The translations under genes and the position numbers were made by a program. Of a stretch of DNA of 64,000 bases, positions 12,312-23,307 are shown piece after piece (position 1 is the first letter of the stretch; each line of letters begins with the position of its first letter). The stretch spans positions 868,001 to 932,000 of the forward strand of contig CM022376.1 of NCBI GenBank assembly GCA_011800155.1, given 5' to 3'. This stretch comes from Flammulina velutipes (Eukaryota > Basidiomycota > Agaricomycetes > Agaricales > Physalacriaceae). Below the pieces are notes generated by a model, which did not search any database, had not been told where the DNA came from, and saw only the letters and a program-made list of their open reading frames with translations.

Positions 12312-12913
12312 TCGAAAGGGCTATATAAGGCGCTGATATCAGTGATACCTGCCCGAAAGAATGATTGTATTAGATTTTCCAGTTGTCCTTTCTGTCACAG
12401 TTGGACAGGTATTAGATCTATTACAGAGAGTATTACAGCTAAAAAGGACGGAGAATGAGTATTGTGGCGCAGTGATAATACAGTGTAATAAACCTGGTAT
12501 TTCCAGCCTACAAACAGCATTTCCTTGAATGCGGGCTGCGTTTGTTCAAAAAGGCTTTGAAACAACGGGCCATCGTAGGGAAACGTTGAAGATGATGGTC
12601 GGAAAGAAAGGAGGAAACTCTGCCAGTGACCACCATCTTCGCCTGCTGTGAATGGTCCTGTAACCCTTCTGTTGCTCGTTCTCTCTCTTTATTCGTATAT
12701 TTATTCTGGATATTCGCAACTGCTTTAACGACCTCCAAAATTGTCCAATTCACCACCAACGAGGACTTTGTTTTATCTACCGCTGCCAGTGGGTTCCTCA
12801 AGGTTTCCCTATCGCACCTGCATCCTGTTAAACACGACGTTCAAGGCCAGTTGACTGCTCAAAGAATTGTCTCTGCAGCGCCCGTCGTCGCTGTGGAACA
12901 ATCAACGCGCACC
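12312..12913. other. Divergent intergenic region between the 7-TM gene and SET2
   Basis: About 600 bp. A frame upstream of and in phase with SET2 is open from 12626 (MTTIFACCEW) and would add 96 residues, but its hydrophobic, Cys-rich composition fits a 5' leader better. A TATA-like ctatataagg occurs near 12320 on the 7-TM side. Confidence 0.45.
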
Positions 12914-15900
12914 ATGTCGTCCAACGGCGACCACCACGGCGCCGACGTGATTATGCCATTGCAGCACGTCGAGCTCGCTGATGTTGACGCTGTAGAGAGC
13001 CAAGTCAGGTCGGCCGAGTCATCATCACGCAGCCAGTCACCACCACCACCACCACCATCGACAGAGACAATGGCCGACCAGCTCTTCACCGTCGACAACG
13101 ACTCGGTATCCTTTGTCAGTGCCCCTCCGATGAGCGCAACGCCCTCAGAGTCAGTGCTAACCAGCCGTTCGCCCTCGCCGCCGCCCAAAGCTGGCCCTTC
13201 AACAAGCAAAAAGAAGAAAAAGGCTGCCCCGTTGCCCGTCCAGCTCATCGACAACCTCCCCATTGCGCGCGAAGACGCTCTGCGGACGTTCACAGAGATG
13301 AAGGAGAACTGGTACCAGTCGCAGAGGCTTGGATTGTCAGGCGAGATTTTGGAGGGGTCCATGTGTGATTGTGTGTACAAGCATGGTGCGTGCTACGCAG
13401 CCTAGCGACGACTCTATCTTACTTGGCCGCGCACAGGACGAGATGAGCCCTATGAAGCCTGTGGTCATAATTCCAACTGCATAAATCGTCTCACCCAGGT
13501 CGAGTGTCTGCCTGGGGACTGTCGCTGCAAAGAATATTGCCAGAATCAACGGTTAGGGCAGCACCTCCCATTATCGCAGCCTCCTCATTCCTTTGCAGAT
13601 TTCAGAATGGACAGTATGCCAACATCCAGGTCGTCCTTACCGAGAAAAAGGGATACGGGCTGCGGGCAGAGGAAGACTTACCACGGTGCGTCGCAACACT
13701 CTCCCCAGCCAGATGTACTTAGAATCCCCTAGAGACACGTTCATCTACGAATACATCGGCGACCTCGTCAACAGCAAGGTCTTCAAACGTCGCATGCGCG
13801 AATACGCCGAAGAGGGCATCCGCCACTTTTACTTCATGATGCTCCAGAAAGACGAATTCATCGACGCAACCAAGAATGGCGGTATCGGACGCTTCGCCAA
13901 CCACAGCTGCAATCCCAACTGCTACGTTGCCAAATGGACTATTGGCACCCGAGTGCGCATGGGCATCTTCGCTAAACGGAACATCAAGCAGTGGGAAGAG
14001 CTCACTTTCGACTACAACGTGGATCGATATGGGCACGACGCACAGATTTGCTACTGTGGGGAGCCTCAGTGCGTTGGCTTCATTGGAGGGAAAACCCAGA
14101 CTGTTAGTGACGATACACTTGCGGGTACGTGATCTTCTGTCGTTTGAAACAATTTATTCACCTCTTTGCAGCGCTTGGCCTTGATGAAGACGACCAGACG
14201 GAATACAAGGTCACCAAGAGGAAGAAGGCTAAAGACTTGGACAACATGGTGCGCCTTTTTTGCGGATATACCCCGCCATCACTAACACCCCCTTTCCAGC
14301 CAACGACTGCTCTGCGGCCTGTGCTAATGAAGGAGGTCCCCAAGGTCATCCAGGCTATCAGGCAGAATATATCCAGACCGAAGCTGCTGTACAAATTCCT
14401 CACTCGGGTCAAGGCAAGTCGCGCGTTTTTATCTTGGCTTGGCGGATTCTCACACTGTGTGTAGATGACGGAAGATCAGGCTACACTACGCCAGATAATG
14501 CGACTTCGCGGGATGACGCTTATGAAAAGTATCCTAGAGGAAAGTTTAGGCCTTCCCAGCGTGAAAGAGGACGATGAAGGAACTCCGCCAGCTCCCTCTC
14601 CACCTAACCCCGAGCTGATATGTGCAGTGAGTGTGAATTGTGCTGCGCGCTTAACATTTGCTCATTGAATAATAGACGCTGGAATGTCTGATGACGTGGC
14701 CTTTGATGAATAGGAACAAGGTGGAAGATTCACAGCTGGACCTGCCTTTGGGCAAATGCATCGAGTCACCGCCAAACGACACTGTGAAGGAATTGGCAGA
14801 GAAGGTGAGAATCGTTTTGTCGTGATTGAAGCACCTGTAACATTCTTCCAGCTCAAAGCGCAATGGGATCTTCTAGAAGTCGCATACCGGATACCAAAAC
14901 GGACGCAAGAGGTTCGTATCCATGAATCATGATATCTATCTGGGCGCTGATGCTCGACCAGGAACGTGAGGCTGATACCGAGGAACGCACACAATCGCTG
15001 TTTGATAGCACACGAGAGCGGACACCGCCGACGCTCAAACGTCTCAAATACGAGAAAGAGATGCCCGTCGGACATTCCTACAAAGGGTTACTGCCAAAAG
15101 GCCCAAACCGTCGCTTCAATGGATCATTCAGACCGCCGGAACCTTTCTTTCCAGATCCGATTCGTCAGGCTGCGATAGAGAGGGTGGAGAGAGAGCGGAG
15201 GGCTCGCCTGGAGAAAGAACGGAATGTGCAACTCGAGCATATGCGCGCGCGACAGTCGTCTGCGATGGATATTTTGGAGAAGATGAAGGCAGAGGCTGCA
15301 CATGAGGAGCAGGAGAAGAAGCGATTAGAGGAGGAGAGGAAGGCGAATGAGGAGGAGAAGAAGGTCCAGGATGAGCTGAGGCGGCTGCAGAGGGAGAGGA
15401 AGGAGGCGGAGAGGAAGAAAAAGAAGGAGGAGAGGGATAAGCTGAGGGCGGAGAGGCGAAAGAATCGTGATACGCCTGATCAGCGGGAGGCGAACAAGGA
15501 GAAGAGGTTGTTGAAGTTGGTTGGTGCGGTTGTGGTCAAAGTCATGTCGAAGCATGCGAACGTGATGGAGCATGATACGTTCAAGAAACATGCCAAAGAG
15601 GTTTGTTTCTCTCCCACATCTCTTGAAACAAGACCCAAAACTCATCATCGTCGCAGCTCACACAACTTATTGCCGACAAGGAGAAGAAGTCCTCGTCGTA
15701 CAGGGACAACAAGCTTGATGCCCTATCAGAGGAAAAGGTCGGCAAGATCAAGAAGTTCGCGAAAGAGTACATTGGCAAGGTGCTCAAGAAGCTGGAGAAG
15801 ACGGGGAAGCTGAAGGCGAAGCCGTCAGGGGAGCCCGGGCCGTCTAGTGCTGGGACTACTGCTCCGGAGATGAGCGTTGAGGAAGCTATGGATATGGATG

Positions 15901-16130
15901 CTGAATCGGATGGCATGGATGATGAGGATGGAGACGGGGATGGGGATAGAGATATGGGCGACGATGGAGATGGAGACGGAGATGGAGATGGGGACGGGGA
16001 TGGTGATACTAACATGCTTCCGTCCATGGTTCGACCCCCAGACTCGGAGAGTCCTATGGACGTCGACCCCCCGCCGTACGAGGTTCTCGCACATCGAGCT
16101 GGGGCGATACTCGATATTAAGGAATCTTGA
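12914..16130 (+). CDS. SET2: Histone H3 lysine-36 methyltransferase SET2
   Basis: SET2 methylates H3K36 during Pol II elongation in the nucleus. Eleven exons are inferred: 12914-13385, 13437-13551, 13599-13685, 13733-14124, 14172-14248, 14300-14413, 14465-14626, 14676-14804, 14852-14911, 14962-15600 and 15657-16130. Domains in order: disordered Ser/Pro-rich N-terminus; AWS domain ([26 protein letters not shown]); SET domain with [22 protein letters not shown] and ELTFDYN; post-[14 protein letters not shown]; a long coiled-coil Glu/Arg/Lys stretch; and a C-terminal SRI domain ([20 protein letters not shown] to [10 protein letters not shown]) that would bind phosphorylated Pol II CTD. The tail has an unusual Gly-Asp repeat (about 15935-16005). 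The exon 6 donor is probably GC (AAG/GCAAGT). The start at 12914 gives the best context. Confidence 0.92.
15935..16006 (+). repeat. GGA-GAT repeat encoding Gly-Asp tract in SET2
   Basis: Degenerate 6-bp units (ggagatgggga type) encode a run dominated by DG dipeptides just after the SRI domain. It would be a flexible acidic linker. Confidence 0.7.
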
Positions 16131-16390
16131 TGCTTGCTTTTTTGGCTTTTATATTTACGTCTAACGTATGCTACTATCACATATGAGATTAATGGACGTG
16201 GAAAGACTGACGAGAAGATCGTCTGCGAATTCAAATCACCACACAAGTCTATGCACAAGATGCAGTAACACGCCTTCGATATTTCTTCGGACTACTGGAC
16301 ATGGGTACATCACCCTATATATACAGTCGAAGACGGTCTACGTGCAAAGCAGAGAGAAGAATTTAGTGGTACAGTAATGACGTTCTAAGC

Positions 16391-17845
16391 TCAATATGCT
16401 GCCGTTGCGATATCGAACTTTTCGGAAACTGTTTTTAGGTCGCCGCCTGGAAACTCGTTCAGCTTGTGGCCATAAGAAACATAGTAAAACATCAACGCCT
16501 GCCGAATCACAGCTTTAGCCTCGTCCCGTGTCGCTCCCACCTCTTCCGCCAGAGTCACGATCTCCTGACAATCCGCGACATTGCTCTTCGCCCAATTCAC
16601 ATTGCGCTTGGAGAACTTCTGCGTATATGCTTTCAGAGCGCCGCAGAGTAGCTTATGCGGAGCCCCTTTGTGCTTCCAGGCGGCCTGTTGACATGCCTTG
16701 GAGCAGTAGGACATAATGCCACATGCGCCACACACAGAGAATTTGCGATTCTGTTTGCTGTACGTCTCGACGCATTCGGGCGCCTGACACTCGTCCGACC
16801 GAGCGAAGCTGCAGGCGGTAAGCCAGGCCAGGGCGAGAGGCTCGTGGTTCCCTGGAGCATTCTTCTCTAAGAATTGTCGTATTTGAGGAGCGTAAAGCGA
16901 CAGGTCCAGTACATCAGTCTCTCTGAACATGATGACGAATTCCCCTCCCAAAATCGATGTCTTCTCGACCATCGTTTTGCACTCCTCGGTCGGCAGGCTG
17001 GAGAAGGCCGCGATGACTCGTGAGAGGAAGGTGAGCATGGAGTGTACATGTGGGTGCCACAAAACGAATTTGACGACATCGTGGCCCATACGCGTCCAGA
17101 TCATGGACAGGAATTGGGTTAGGACCGTCAGAGACAAGAACTTTGGATATCTAGTAGAAGGCGATGAGAGAGCACGTTCGAGGTGGATCATGTATTCCAC
17201 TGGGAAGGAAGGGAGGGTGTAAAACAGCGATGTGAATGTCGATCCCGCGGCGGACGTTATGCAGTGTAAGAAGAAAAGAATGACCGGAGAATCTGACAGA
17301 CGGAAGAGGGTCCATAGCGTTGCTAGCATCTGCCCGGGCGGGTAGACAAAGACGTCCGACGGTTGCTCGGGCCATGCAGCACGTCGGCCTTCTTTCTGCG
17401 CCTTTTTGGCGCGTTTCCGGGTTGTATCGAGAGGAACAGGGAATTGGGCGGCGGTGCTTTCATCGTGGAAGCAGCTCGTTAAGATATTGCAGATTAGCTC
17501 GAAAAGCTCCAACAGACTTTTCCTTGGGGCTTCAGACCCGTTCAGTGTGTGAAGAGTTCGAATGGTAGGATCGTCCAACGGGCAGTGACATTCGGATATC
17601 GTCACGTCTAGGCTTTCCAGGTCTTCTTCGGTCCTGGGATACGTGAGGAGACGAAGGATGGTTGTAATGAGAGAAGGATTTGTGCGGCGAAGAGTCGAGA
17701 GGTGCGGTTTCAAGAGCAGGATGCATGATATGTAGAAGTGAGCGCAGTGTTTGGGCTTTGTTGGGTCCAGTAGAGATTCAGTGAGGATATGGCAGAGAGA
17801 TTCTCGCAGAAGTGAAGTCAATGGAGGAGATTCTCTGGCAGACAT
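16391..17845 (-). CDS. MYND zinc-finger cluster protein B
   Basis: A single-exon gene of 484 residues. The start at 17845 (MSARESPPLTS) is chosen over the Met at 17887 because it aligns exactly with the start of gene G. Family layout: an N-terminal helical domain (FRESL..DPTKPKHCAHFYISC; LRLLTYPRT; ISECHC), the basic motif TTRKRAKKAQKEGRR, WPEQPSDVFVYPPGQMLATLW, a central helical domain with AAGSTFTSLFYTLPSFP, and a C-terminal MYND finger (CQAPECVETYSKQN..CGACGIMSYCSKACQ..WKHK..PHKLLC). G is the closest copy and shares upstream sequence with it. Known MYND proteins act as protein-interaction modules, and some are methyltransferases; no SET domain is present here. Function unknown. Confidence 0.8.
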   Translation of the reverse strand: MSARESPPLTSLLRESLCHILTESLLDPTKPKHCAHFYISCILLLKPHLSTLRRTNPSLITTILRLLTYPRTEEDLESLDVTISECHCPLDDPTIRTLHTLNGSEAPRKSLLELFELICNILTSCFHDESTAAQFPVPLDTTRKRAKKAQKEGRRAAWPEQPSDVFVYPPGQMLATLWTLFRLSDSPVILFFLHCITSAAGSTFTSLFYTLPSFPVEYMIHLERALSSPSTRYPKFLSLTVLTQFLSMIWTRMGHDVVKFVLWHPHVHSMLTFLSRVIAAFSSLPTEECKTMVEKTSILGGEFVIMFRETDVLDLSLYAPQIRQFLEKNAPGNHEPLALAWLTACSFARSDECQAPECVETYSKQNRKFSVCGACGIMSYCSKACQQAAWKHKGAPHKLLCGALKAYTQKFSKRNVNWAKSNVADCQEIVTLAEEVGATRDEAKAVIRQALMFYYVSYGHKLNEFPGGDLKTVSEKFDIATAAY

Positions 17846-18177
17846 GCTGGTTCCAGGTTCTATACGATTTCGACTTAGGTCCCGCAAGTTGTGAGAAAGT
17901 GAGGCGTACTACGTATCGATTGCGAGAACTGTTGATTGAGCCCTCAGATAGTACGTCGACCTACCCGCGGGTGCTGTCAGCCTAGGGAATAAGAGAGATT
18001 TACACGACATACCGTCTCAGAGCACACTGGCCATCGTAGTAAGAATCAACAAAGCGGAAGCTGATCGATGATCGATATTGATTGCCGGCGGCGTTTGATA
18101 CTTACGCCACCTCTATACGGAAGGAAACCAGATTTCAGCAGTGTTAACTTACTACGTTGACACAATATCAGGTCAAA
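17846..18177 (-). promoter_or_regulatory. Upstream region of gene B, conserved with that of gene G
   Basis: On the minus strand this carries blocks also found before gene G (28955-29255): GCATCAAACGCCGCCGGCAA-like sequence, TTCCTAGGCTGACA, GGTCGACGTACT, CCTCACTTTCTCAC and GAAATCGTATAGAAC. The blocks are in the same order and orientation relative to the ATG. The GTGGCG/ATTTGGTRA module of the other cluster genes was not found next to B or G. Confidence 0.6.
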
Positions 18178-19569
18178 TCACAGAAGCATTAAATGAGGCA
18201 TAAGTACTTCCGCTTCTTCTTCTGTCACTCCAGCGTCTTTGCAGAGTTCCCCAACATATTCCAGCTCAGCCGCCGCTTCCTCAAGCACACGACTCCGCAA
18301 ATCCAAACCTCGTTTGACGAACTTCTCCCTGAACACCCCCAGCGGTGTGCAGAGCGGCTGGTGGGGAATATCTGGGTGCCTCCAAGCGGCTACCTGACAC
18401 GACTTTGAGCAGTAGGACAATATACCACACCCCTTGCACACCGCAAACCGGCGACTCTGCTTGCTGAATGTTTCCCCGCACCCGGGCGCTTGACATGCGT
18501 CAGCTCGAGCGAGCATGAAAACCTTCCTCCACACAGCAGTAGCTACGCTGCCGCCTTGCGGTTCGCTCTTTGTGCCAGTGGTTAAGCGCAGGATTTCAGG
18601 AGCGTAGAGGGTGAGGTCGAGGTCGACGCGGGTCCTATATTCACCTATCAAATACGCTCCTGATTGCGAGAGAAATGCTCTGAGGTTGACTATATCGAGC
18701 TCTGGCTGGCTGGATAGCGACGATATGGCTTTACTGAAGAGAGTAAGCACGGCATGTATGTGAGGTCGCCAGAGTATGCCTCTTTCATGTGAATTGGGGG
18801 TTGACTTCAAGTGAATGGGGATCCAGTGTGCTGCGATGGCTCGAAGCTTGGAGTAGTCGTCTCTTATGGAGGAGATACCCCGTTCAAAATGATATAAGTA
18901 ATCCTGCGGAAGGGATGGGATGGTGTGATACAGAGATATAAATGTAGTCCCCGCGGCCATGTCGATGATTTGCAAGAACAATAGGACGCCGATCGATTCG
19001 TATGTGTGGTAGATCTGCCACAACATAGTTAATATCTGCTTTGCGGGGAAAATGAAGAGGTCGCTCGATTGTTGAGGCCACCGCGCCTGTCGGCCTTCCT
19101 TTTGCGCCTTTTTGGCGCGTTTCCGAATTGTATCAAGAGAGATGCCTTGATCTTTCCTGGGGCCTGATATTTCCAGGAAGCAGAGTCTGAGGAGAGAGGA
19201 AAGGCTATCGAATAAGGCCAAAAGGCCTATCGGCTCTGGGAGAACGACGGTAGGGCCATGTAGGACATTCGAAAGTGCTGTTCGAGCACAGTGGCACTTT
19301 GACATGCGCAACTCTAGTTGACGCAGATCTTCCTGAGTTCTGGAATGTGTAAGGAAACGTAAAGCAGTAGGGAAGATTTTCGAGTGGGTGAGGGGAAGCG
19401 TCGAGATATCATTACATGATTGGAAGAGACCAATCGCTGCCACGTAGAACCGGGCGCAGTACTCCGGCGCTTCTGGGTCCATAGTACGGGTCAAAGCTTC
19501 CAACATGATATTTTGGAAGATTACACCATCTATAGGGTAGGCGTCCAGTAGCATTTGAAGAGGCACCAT
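18178..19569 (-). CDS. MYND zinc-finger cluster protein C
   Basis: A single-exon gene of 463 residues starting MVPLQMLLDAYPIDG. It has the full family layout: PEAPEYCARFY, LPLTHSKIFPTALRFLTHSR, MSKCHC, the basic motif TIRKRAKKAQKEGRQ, WPQQSSDLFIFPAKQIL, HTIPSLPQDYLYHFERG, and the MYND finger CQAPGCGETFSKQS..CKGCGILSYCSKSCQ..WRHP..PHQPLC. It is closest to gene F on the opposite strand, and the sequence after its stop also matches the sequence after F. Role unknown; a nuclear location is an inference from the basic motif. Confidence 0.82.
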   Translation of the reverse strand: MVPLQMLLDAYPIDGVIFQNIMLEALTRTMDPEAPEYCARFYVAAIGLFQSCNDISTLPLTHSKIFPTALRFLTHSRTQEDLRQLELRMSKCHCARTALSNVLHGPTVVLPEPIGLLALFDSLSSLLRLCFLEISGPRKDQGISLDTIRKRAKKAQKEGRQARWPQQSSDLFIFPAKQILTMLWQIYHTYESIGVLLFLQIIDMAAGTTFISLYHTIPSLPQDYLYHFERGISSIRDDYSKLRAIAAHWIPIHLKSTPNSHERGILWRPHIHAVLTLFSKAISSLSSQPELDIVNLRAFLSQSGAYLIGEYRTRVDLDLTLYAPEILRLTTGTKSEPQGGSVATAVWRKVFMLARADACQAPGCGETFSKQSRRFAVCKGCGILSYCSKSCQVAAWRHPDIPHQPLCTPLGVFREKFVKRGLDLRSRVLEEAAAELEYVGELCKDAGVTEEEAEVLMPHLMLL

Positions 19570-19657
19570 TCTAGAGATGGTGGGGTCTGGAGATCAAGTG
19601 TCTGGGAGAAGCATGATCGCGAAATGTACTGTACTTAGAATGGCGTCCTAGTCGCTA

Positions 19658-19687
19658 TTACCAAATAATACACAACACATGCGCCAC
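19658..19687 (-). promoter_or_regulatory. Shared MYND-cluster upstream module (gene C)
   Basis: Reads GTGGCGCATGTGTTGTG then TATTATTTGGTAA on the minus strand, 88 bp before the ATG. It is followed by CATTTCGCGATCATGCTT, also seen before E and F. Confidence 0.7.
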
Positions 19688-19781
19688 GTATAATGAGGTT
19701 GCCTCTTTACCAGCCAGTGACAGGTCTACATAAGAGCAATCTTCCTGCCCAAATCCCATACACCAGCCTTAATATTTTTGG

Positions 19782-21223
19782 CTAATCAATGTCAGCCCCG
19801 ACTAAACCAATCAGATTAGCCTTCAGCTCGTCTGGAAGTTGGTTTAACTTGTCATTACGAACCACAACGTTGAACAGTGACGCCTGCTGGGCTACGGCTG
19901 CAGCTTCATCTCGCGTCACATCCATCTCTTTAGCCAAAGAGATAACGCTCTCTCTATCTAGATCAGGGTGTTTCTGCCAAATCATGCGTTGCCCAGCGAA
20001 CTTTTGCGTATAAACTCTCAACGCCAAGCAGAGTTGTTTGTGTGGCGATTTTGGGTACTTCCACGCGATGACCTGGCATGGCTTGGAGCAAAAGGTCATG
20101 ATACCACACCCACTGCATGCCGCAAATCGATGATTCTGCTTGCTGAACGTCTCGGTACATCCAGGCGCCTGGCATTCGTCGGAGTGTACGAAGTCACAAA
20201 CGCGCCCCCAAGCTAAGACGAAGGGGTCAACGTCGAGGTTCTGCGAGCAGAGCGTTTCTGCTTCTCGTTGTATTTGGGGCACGTAGCGAGAGGGGTCGAA
20301 CTCGCCAGTACCGCTGAACAAGAGGATGAAGGACCCGCCTAGTATGGACAGAGCCCTGACGATGTCGTTGAAAGGCTCCTTGTTCGGCTGGTCGCAGAAA
20401 ATGGTTATGGCCATCGAGAATAGGTCAAGTAGCTCGTGGGCATGTGGATACCATACGGCCGAATGCACCGTGACGCTGTTGTGGTTGCCAACTCGCACGG
20501 AGATGACACTCAAGAGTACTATCAAGGCTCGCAGAGTGAGAAAACCAGAATCTTCGGAAGTGACAAAAGCGCGCCCAAACTCGACGACGTACTCCTGCGG
20601 GAAGGAAGGAAGGGTGTGGAATAGGGACGTGAATGTGGATCCAGCGGCACCGGTTATGACCTGCAAGAACGAGATAATTCGAGTGGAATGGGTAACTCGG
20701 AAGAGGTACCATAGCATCGCCAGCATCTGCGCGGGTGGGTAGACAAAGAGGTCCGATGGTTGCTCGGGCCATGGTTCACGTCAGCCCTCCCTCCGTGCTC
20801 TTTTGGCGCGTTTTCGATTTGTATCGAGTGGAACTTCAGGGAATTGGGGGATAGGATTGAAGCAGCTGGATAACATGGAGCAAATTCGGTTGAAGAACTC
20901 AGTCAAAGTTTGTCCTTGAATCCCATCGAGTCCATGGAGAGCGTTGGATGTGTGGTCTTTGAGAGGGCATGGCATGCAGATATTTCCACCTCTAACCTTT
21001 TCAGCTCGTCTGAATTCCTGGTGTGGGTTAGGAAACGTAAGGCAGTCGCGTATAGATCGGGACGAGTGACGCGAAGGGCGGGGAGGGATGGTACCAAGAG
21101 CTGGATGGATGTCATGTAATATGCAACACAATGCTTGGGTGCTGCGGGGTCCAATGACTCGATAAACGCGTCGATGAAAGTGTCTTGCGCGAACTGGCTC
21201 GAAGCCTGTGGCGTCCGTGACAT
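19782..21223 (-). pseudogene. MYND zinc-finger cluster gene D, frameshift plus nonsense
   Basis: The gene starts MSRTPQASSQ at 21223 and runs in frame to ISACHA. Compared with the paralog motif ISxCHCP, a single base (T) is missing near 20970, shifting to a second frame (HTSNALHG, FFNRICSMLSSCF, DTNRKRAKRARREG). That frame meets TGA at 20781-20783 where paralogs have Arg (GRxxxWPEQ), consistent with CGA to TGA. After the stop the frame is open to 19782 with YPPAQMLAMLW, AAGSTFTSLFHTLPSFP and a complete MYND finger (CQAPGCTETFSKQN..CSGCGIMTFCSKPCQ..PHKQLC). Two independent lesions make this a pseudogene unless sequencing errors are involved. Confidence 0.8.
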
Positions 21224-21602
21224 AGCTGGCGCAAAATCGGACCTGCTGAGCAGACCGCTGATTTTCTTCAGTAACACCCTTTGTTATGAGTTAACTTGTG
21301 CCGATACTTAGAGAATACACAGAGGCATACTTCTGATGGGTCGAAGGCCGATGGAACAAACTGGACTACGAAGTGTCAGGAGAGGAAATGAGACGAAGCA
21401 AGAATAGCGTACCCTCACCTGGAACAATGATAGTAAGAGAGTGGAACCCGGTGAGAACCAAAAATGATCGTTGGGCTTGTTTGATTGCCGACTGCGTCTG
21501 GTACGCCACAATAAAACTGCGTTCAACACTACAACAGTGTCGACAACTGACGACATTCACCAGGAAATCTTCAATCAAGAAGGTCTTTCGATTGCGTCAA
21601 AG
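21224..21602. other. Intergenic region between genes E and D
   Basis: About 380 bp of non-coding sequence upstream of D. The shared upstream module was not found here, unlike in most of the cluster. Confidence 0.4.
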
Positions 21603-22994
21603 TCACAAAAACATTACATAGGAGATGAGAGCTCTCGCCTCTTTTTCTGTTACACCCGCCTCTCTCGAAAGCTCCCTAAGAGAGGGCATGGTAACATTCT
21701 GCGAATCAACTTTCCGCCAATTCAAACCTTGTTTGACGAACTTGTCACTGTACGCCTTTAGTAGTTTGCAGAAAGGTCTGTGGGGAATACGTGGGTGCTT
21801 CCAAGCGGCTACCTGACATGGCTTGGAGCAGTAGGACACGATATCACATCCGCTGCATGCCGCGAATCTGCGATTTTGCTTGCTGAATGTCTCTCCGCAC
21901 CCTGGCGCCTGACATTTGTCAGATTGCGCGAGCTGGCGAACCCTCCACCATACGACGGGGATGGCCACGCCGCCTTGCCATTCACTGACTGTTTCGTTTC
22001 GGTGGACTGTGACTAGGCGCAGGATTTCCGGAGCGTACTGGGGGAGGTCGAGGACCATGAGTGTGCTGTATTTGCGGATCAAGTCCGCACCGCAGTGGGA
22101 GATATAGTACACGAGTTTCCCCGTATCGAGCTCTGGCTGACTGGATAAAAACACGATTACTTTGGTGAAAAGAGTGAGTAGGGTGTGTATGTGAGGAAGC
22201 CAGAGTGTGATTCTTTCAAAGAGGTAGGAGGTTGATGGAGAGAAAATGGAGGCCCAGATTCCGGCGATGGCGTCGAGTTTGGCGTACTCGTCTTTTATGG
22301 AGGAAGCGGCTCGTTCAAAATGATGCAAGTAGTCCTGCGGTAAGGAAGGAATGGTGTGGAACAGAGATATGAAGGTGGTCCCCGCAGCGGTTGTGATGGT
22401 TTGCAAGAACGACAGGACGCGGACCGTTTCGTACGTGTGGAAGATTTGCCACAACATGAATAGCATCTGCTGCGGGGGGAAGATAAAGAGGTCGCTCGCC
22501 TGTTCGGGCCATGGCGCCTTTCGACCTTCCTTGCGCGCCTTTTTGGCGCGTTTTCGAGTTGTATCGAGAGGAATGACTTTATCCTTTCTGGGACCTGATA
22601 TTTCCTCGAAGCAACGCGTGAGGAGAATGGCAAGGCTCTCGAATAACGTCGATAGGTTTATTGGCGCATGGAAAACGACGGCCTCACTATGAAGCATCTC
22701 CGAGATTCCAGTTTGAGGACAGTGACACTTGGACATTCGCAAGTCAAGTCGACGCAGATCTTCCTGGGTTCTGGGATACGTAAGGAAGCGTAGAGCAGTA
22801 GGGAAGAATTTCGAATGGGTGAGGGGAAGTGTTGGGATATCATTGCATGATTCGATGAATACGATGCCAGACTCGTAGAAGTGGGTGCAATACTCTGGTT
22901 TTTCGGGATCCATAGAGTTCGTAAAAATATCCAAGAGGGGAGTCTGGAAAGATGGATCGAAGCAGAACAGTGGCATTTGTAGAGACGCGGACAT
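21603..22994 (-). CDS. MYND zinc-finger cluster protein E
   Basis: A single-exon gene of 463 residues. The start at 22994 (MSASLQMPL) is preferred over the Met at 23084, because the sequence between them is the conserved leader also found upstream of F. It contains PEKPEYCTHFYESG, THSKFFPTALRFLTYPR, MSKCHC, TTRKRAKKARKEGRK, WPEQASDLFIFPPQQML, HTIPSLPQDYLHHFERA and the MYND finger CQAPGCGETFSKQN..CSGCDIVSYCSKPCQ..WKHP..PHRPFC. Its position directly after the 3' end of the Lys/Pro-rich gene is mirrored by gene H after the 3' relic of that gene. Function unknown. Confidence 0.82.
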   Translation of the reverse strand: MSASLQMPLFCFDPSFQTPLLDIFTNSMDPEKPEYCTHFYESGIVFIESCNDIPTLPLTHSKFFPTALRFLTYPRTQEDLRRLDLRMSKCHCPQTGISEMLHSEAVVFHAPINLSTLFESLAILLTRCFEEISGPRKDKVIPLDTTRKRAKKARKEGRKAPWPEQASDLFIFPPQQMLFMLWQIFHTYETVRVLSFLQTITTAAGTTFISLFHTIPSLPQDYLHHFERAASSIKDEYAKLDAIAGIWASIFSPSTSYLFERITLWLPHIHTLLTLFTKVIVFLSSQPELDTGKLVYYISHCGADLIRKYSTLMVLDLPQYAPEILRLVTVHRNETVSEWQGGVAIPVVWWRVRQLAQSDKCQAPGCGETFSKQNRRFAACSGCDIVSYCSKPCQVAAWKHPRIPHRPFCKLLKAYSDKFVKQGLNWRKVDSQNVTMPSLRELSREAGVTEKEARALISYVMFL

Positions 22995-23052
22995 TTTTAG
23001 AGACGATAGATCGAACGATAGAAAAAAAGCATGATCGCGAAATGTCATCCTC

Positions 23053-23082
23053 TTACCAAATAATGCACAACATGTGCGCCAC
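23053..23082 (-). promoter_or_regulatory. Shared MYND-cluster upstream module (gene E)
   Basis: GTGGCGCACATGTTGTGC then ATTATTTGGTAA on the minus strand, 58 bp before the ATG, followed by the CATTTCGCGATCATGC leader block. Confidence 0.7.
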
Positions 23083-23307
23083 ACATCGTTCTTTCGTATC
23101 TACTATTCCCCACAGACTGTGATAGCGATTGGGATTTGCACGGACAAGGGTGATAACAAGTATACCAGCGAGAAACATCAATTCAACGGTGGTGACTGGA
23201 TGCAAACGTTAACTATGTATGTAAATAATGGATATGCTACAATGTGATATATAAAGGCGTTGATATGTCGTACAGAATGACAGATTCGATAGATATCGGT
23301 GTTATAC

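Noticed and set aside
12626..12913. N-terminal extension of SET2
   Set aside because: In frame, but Cys-rich and hydrophobic with no SET2-like sequence; the Met at 12914 has better context.
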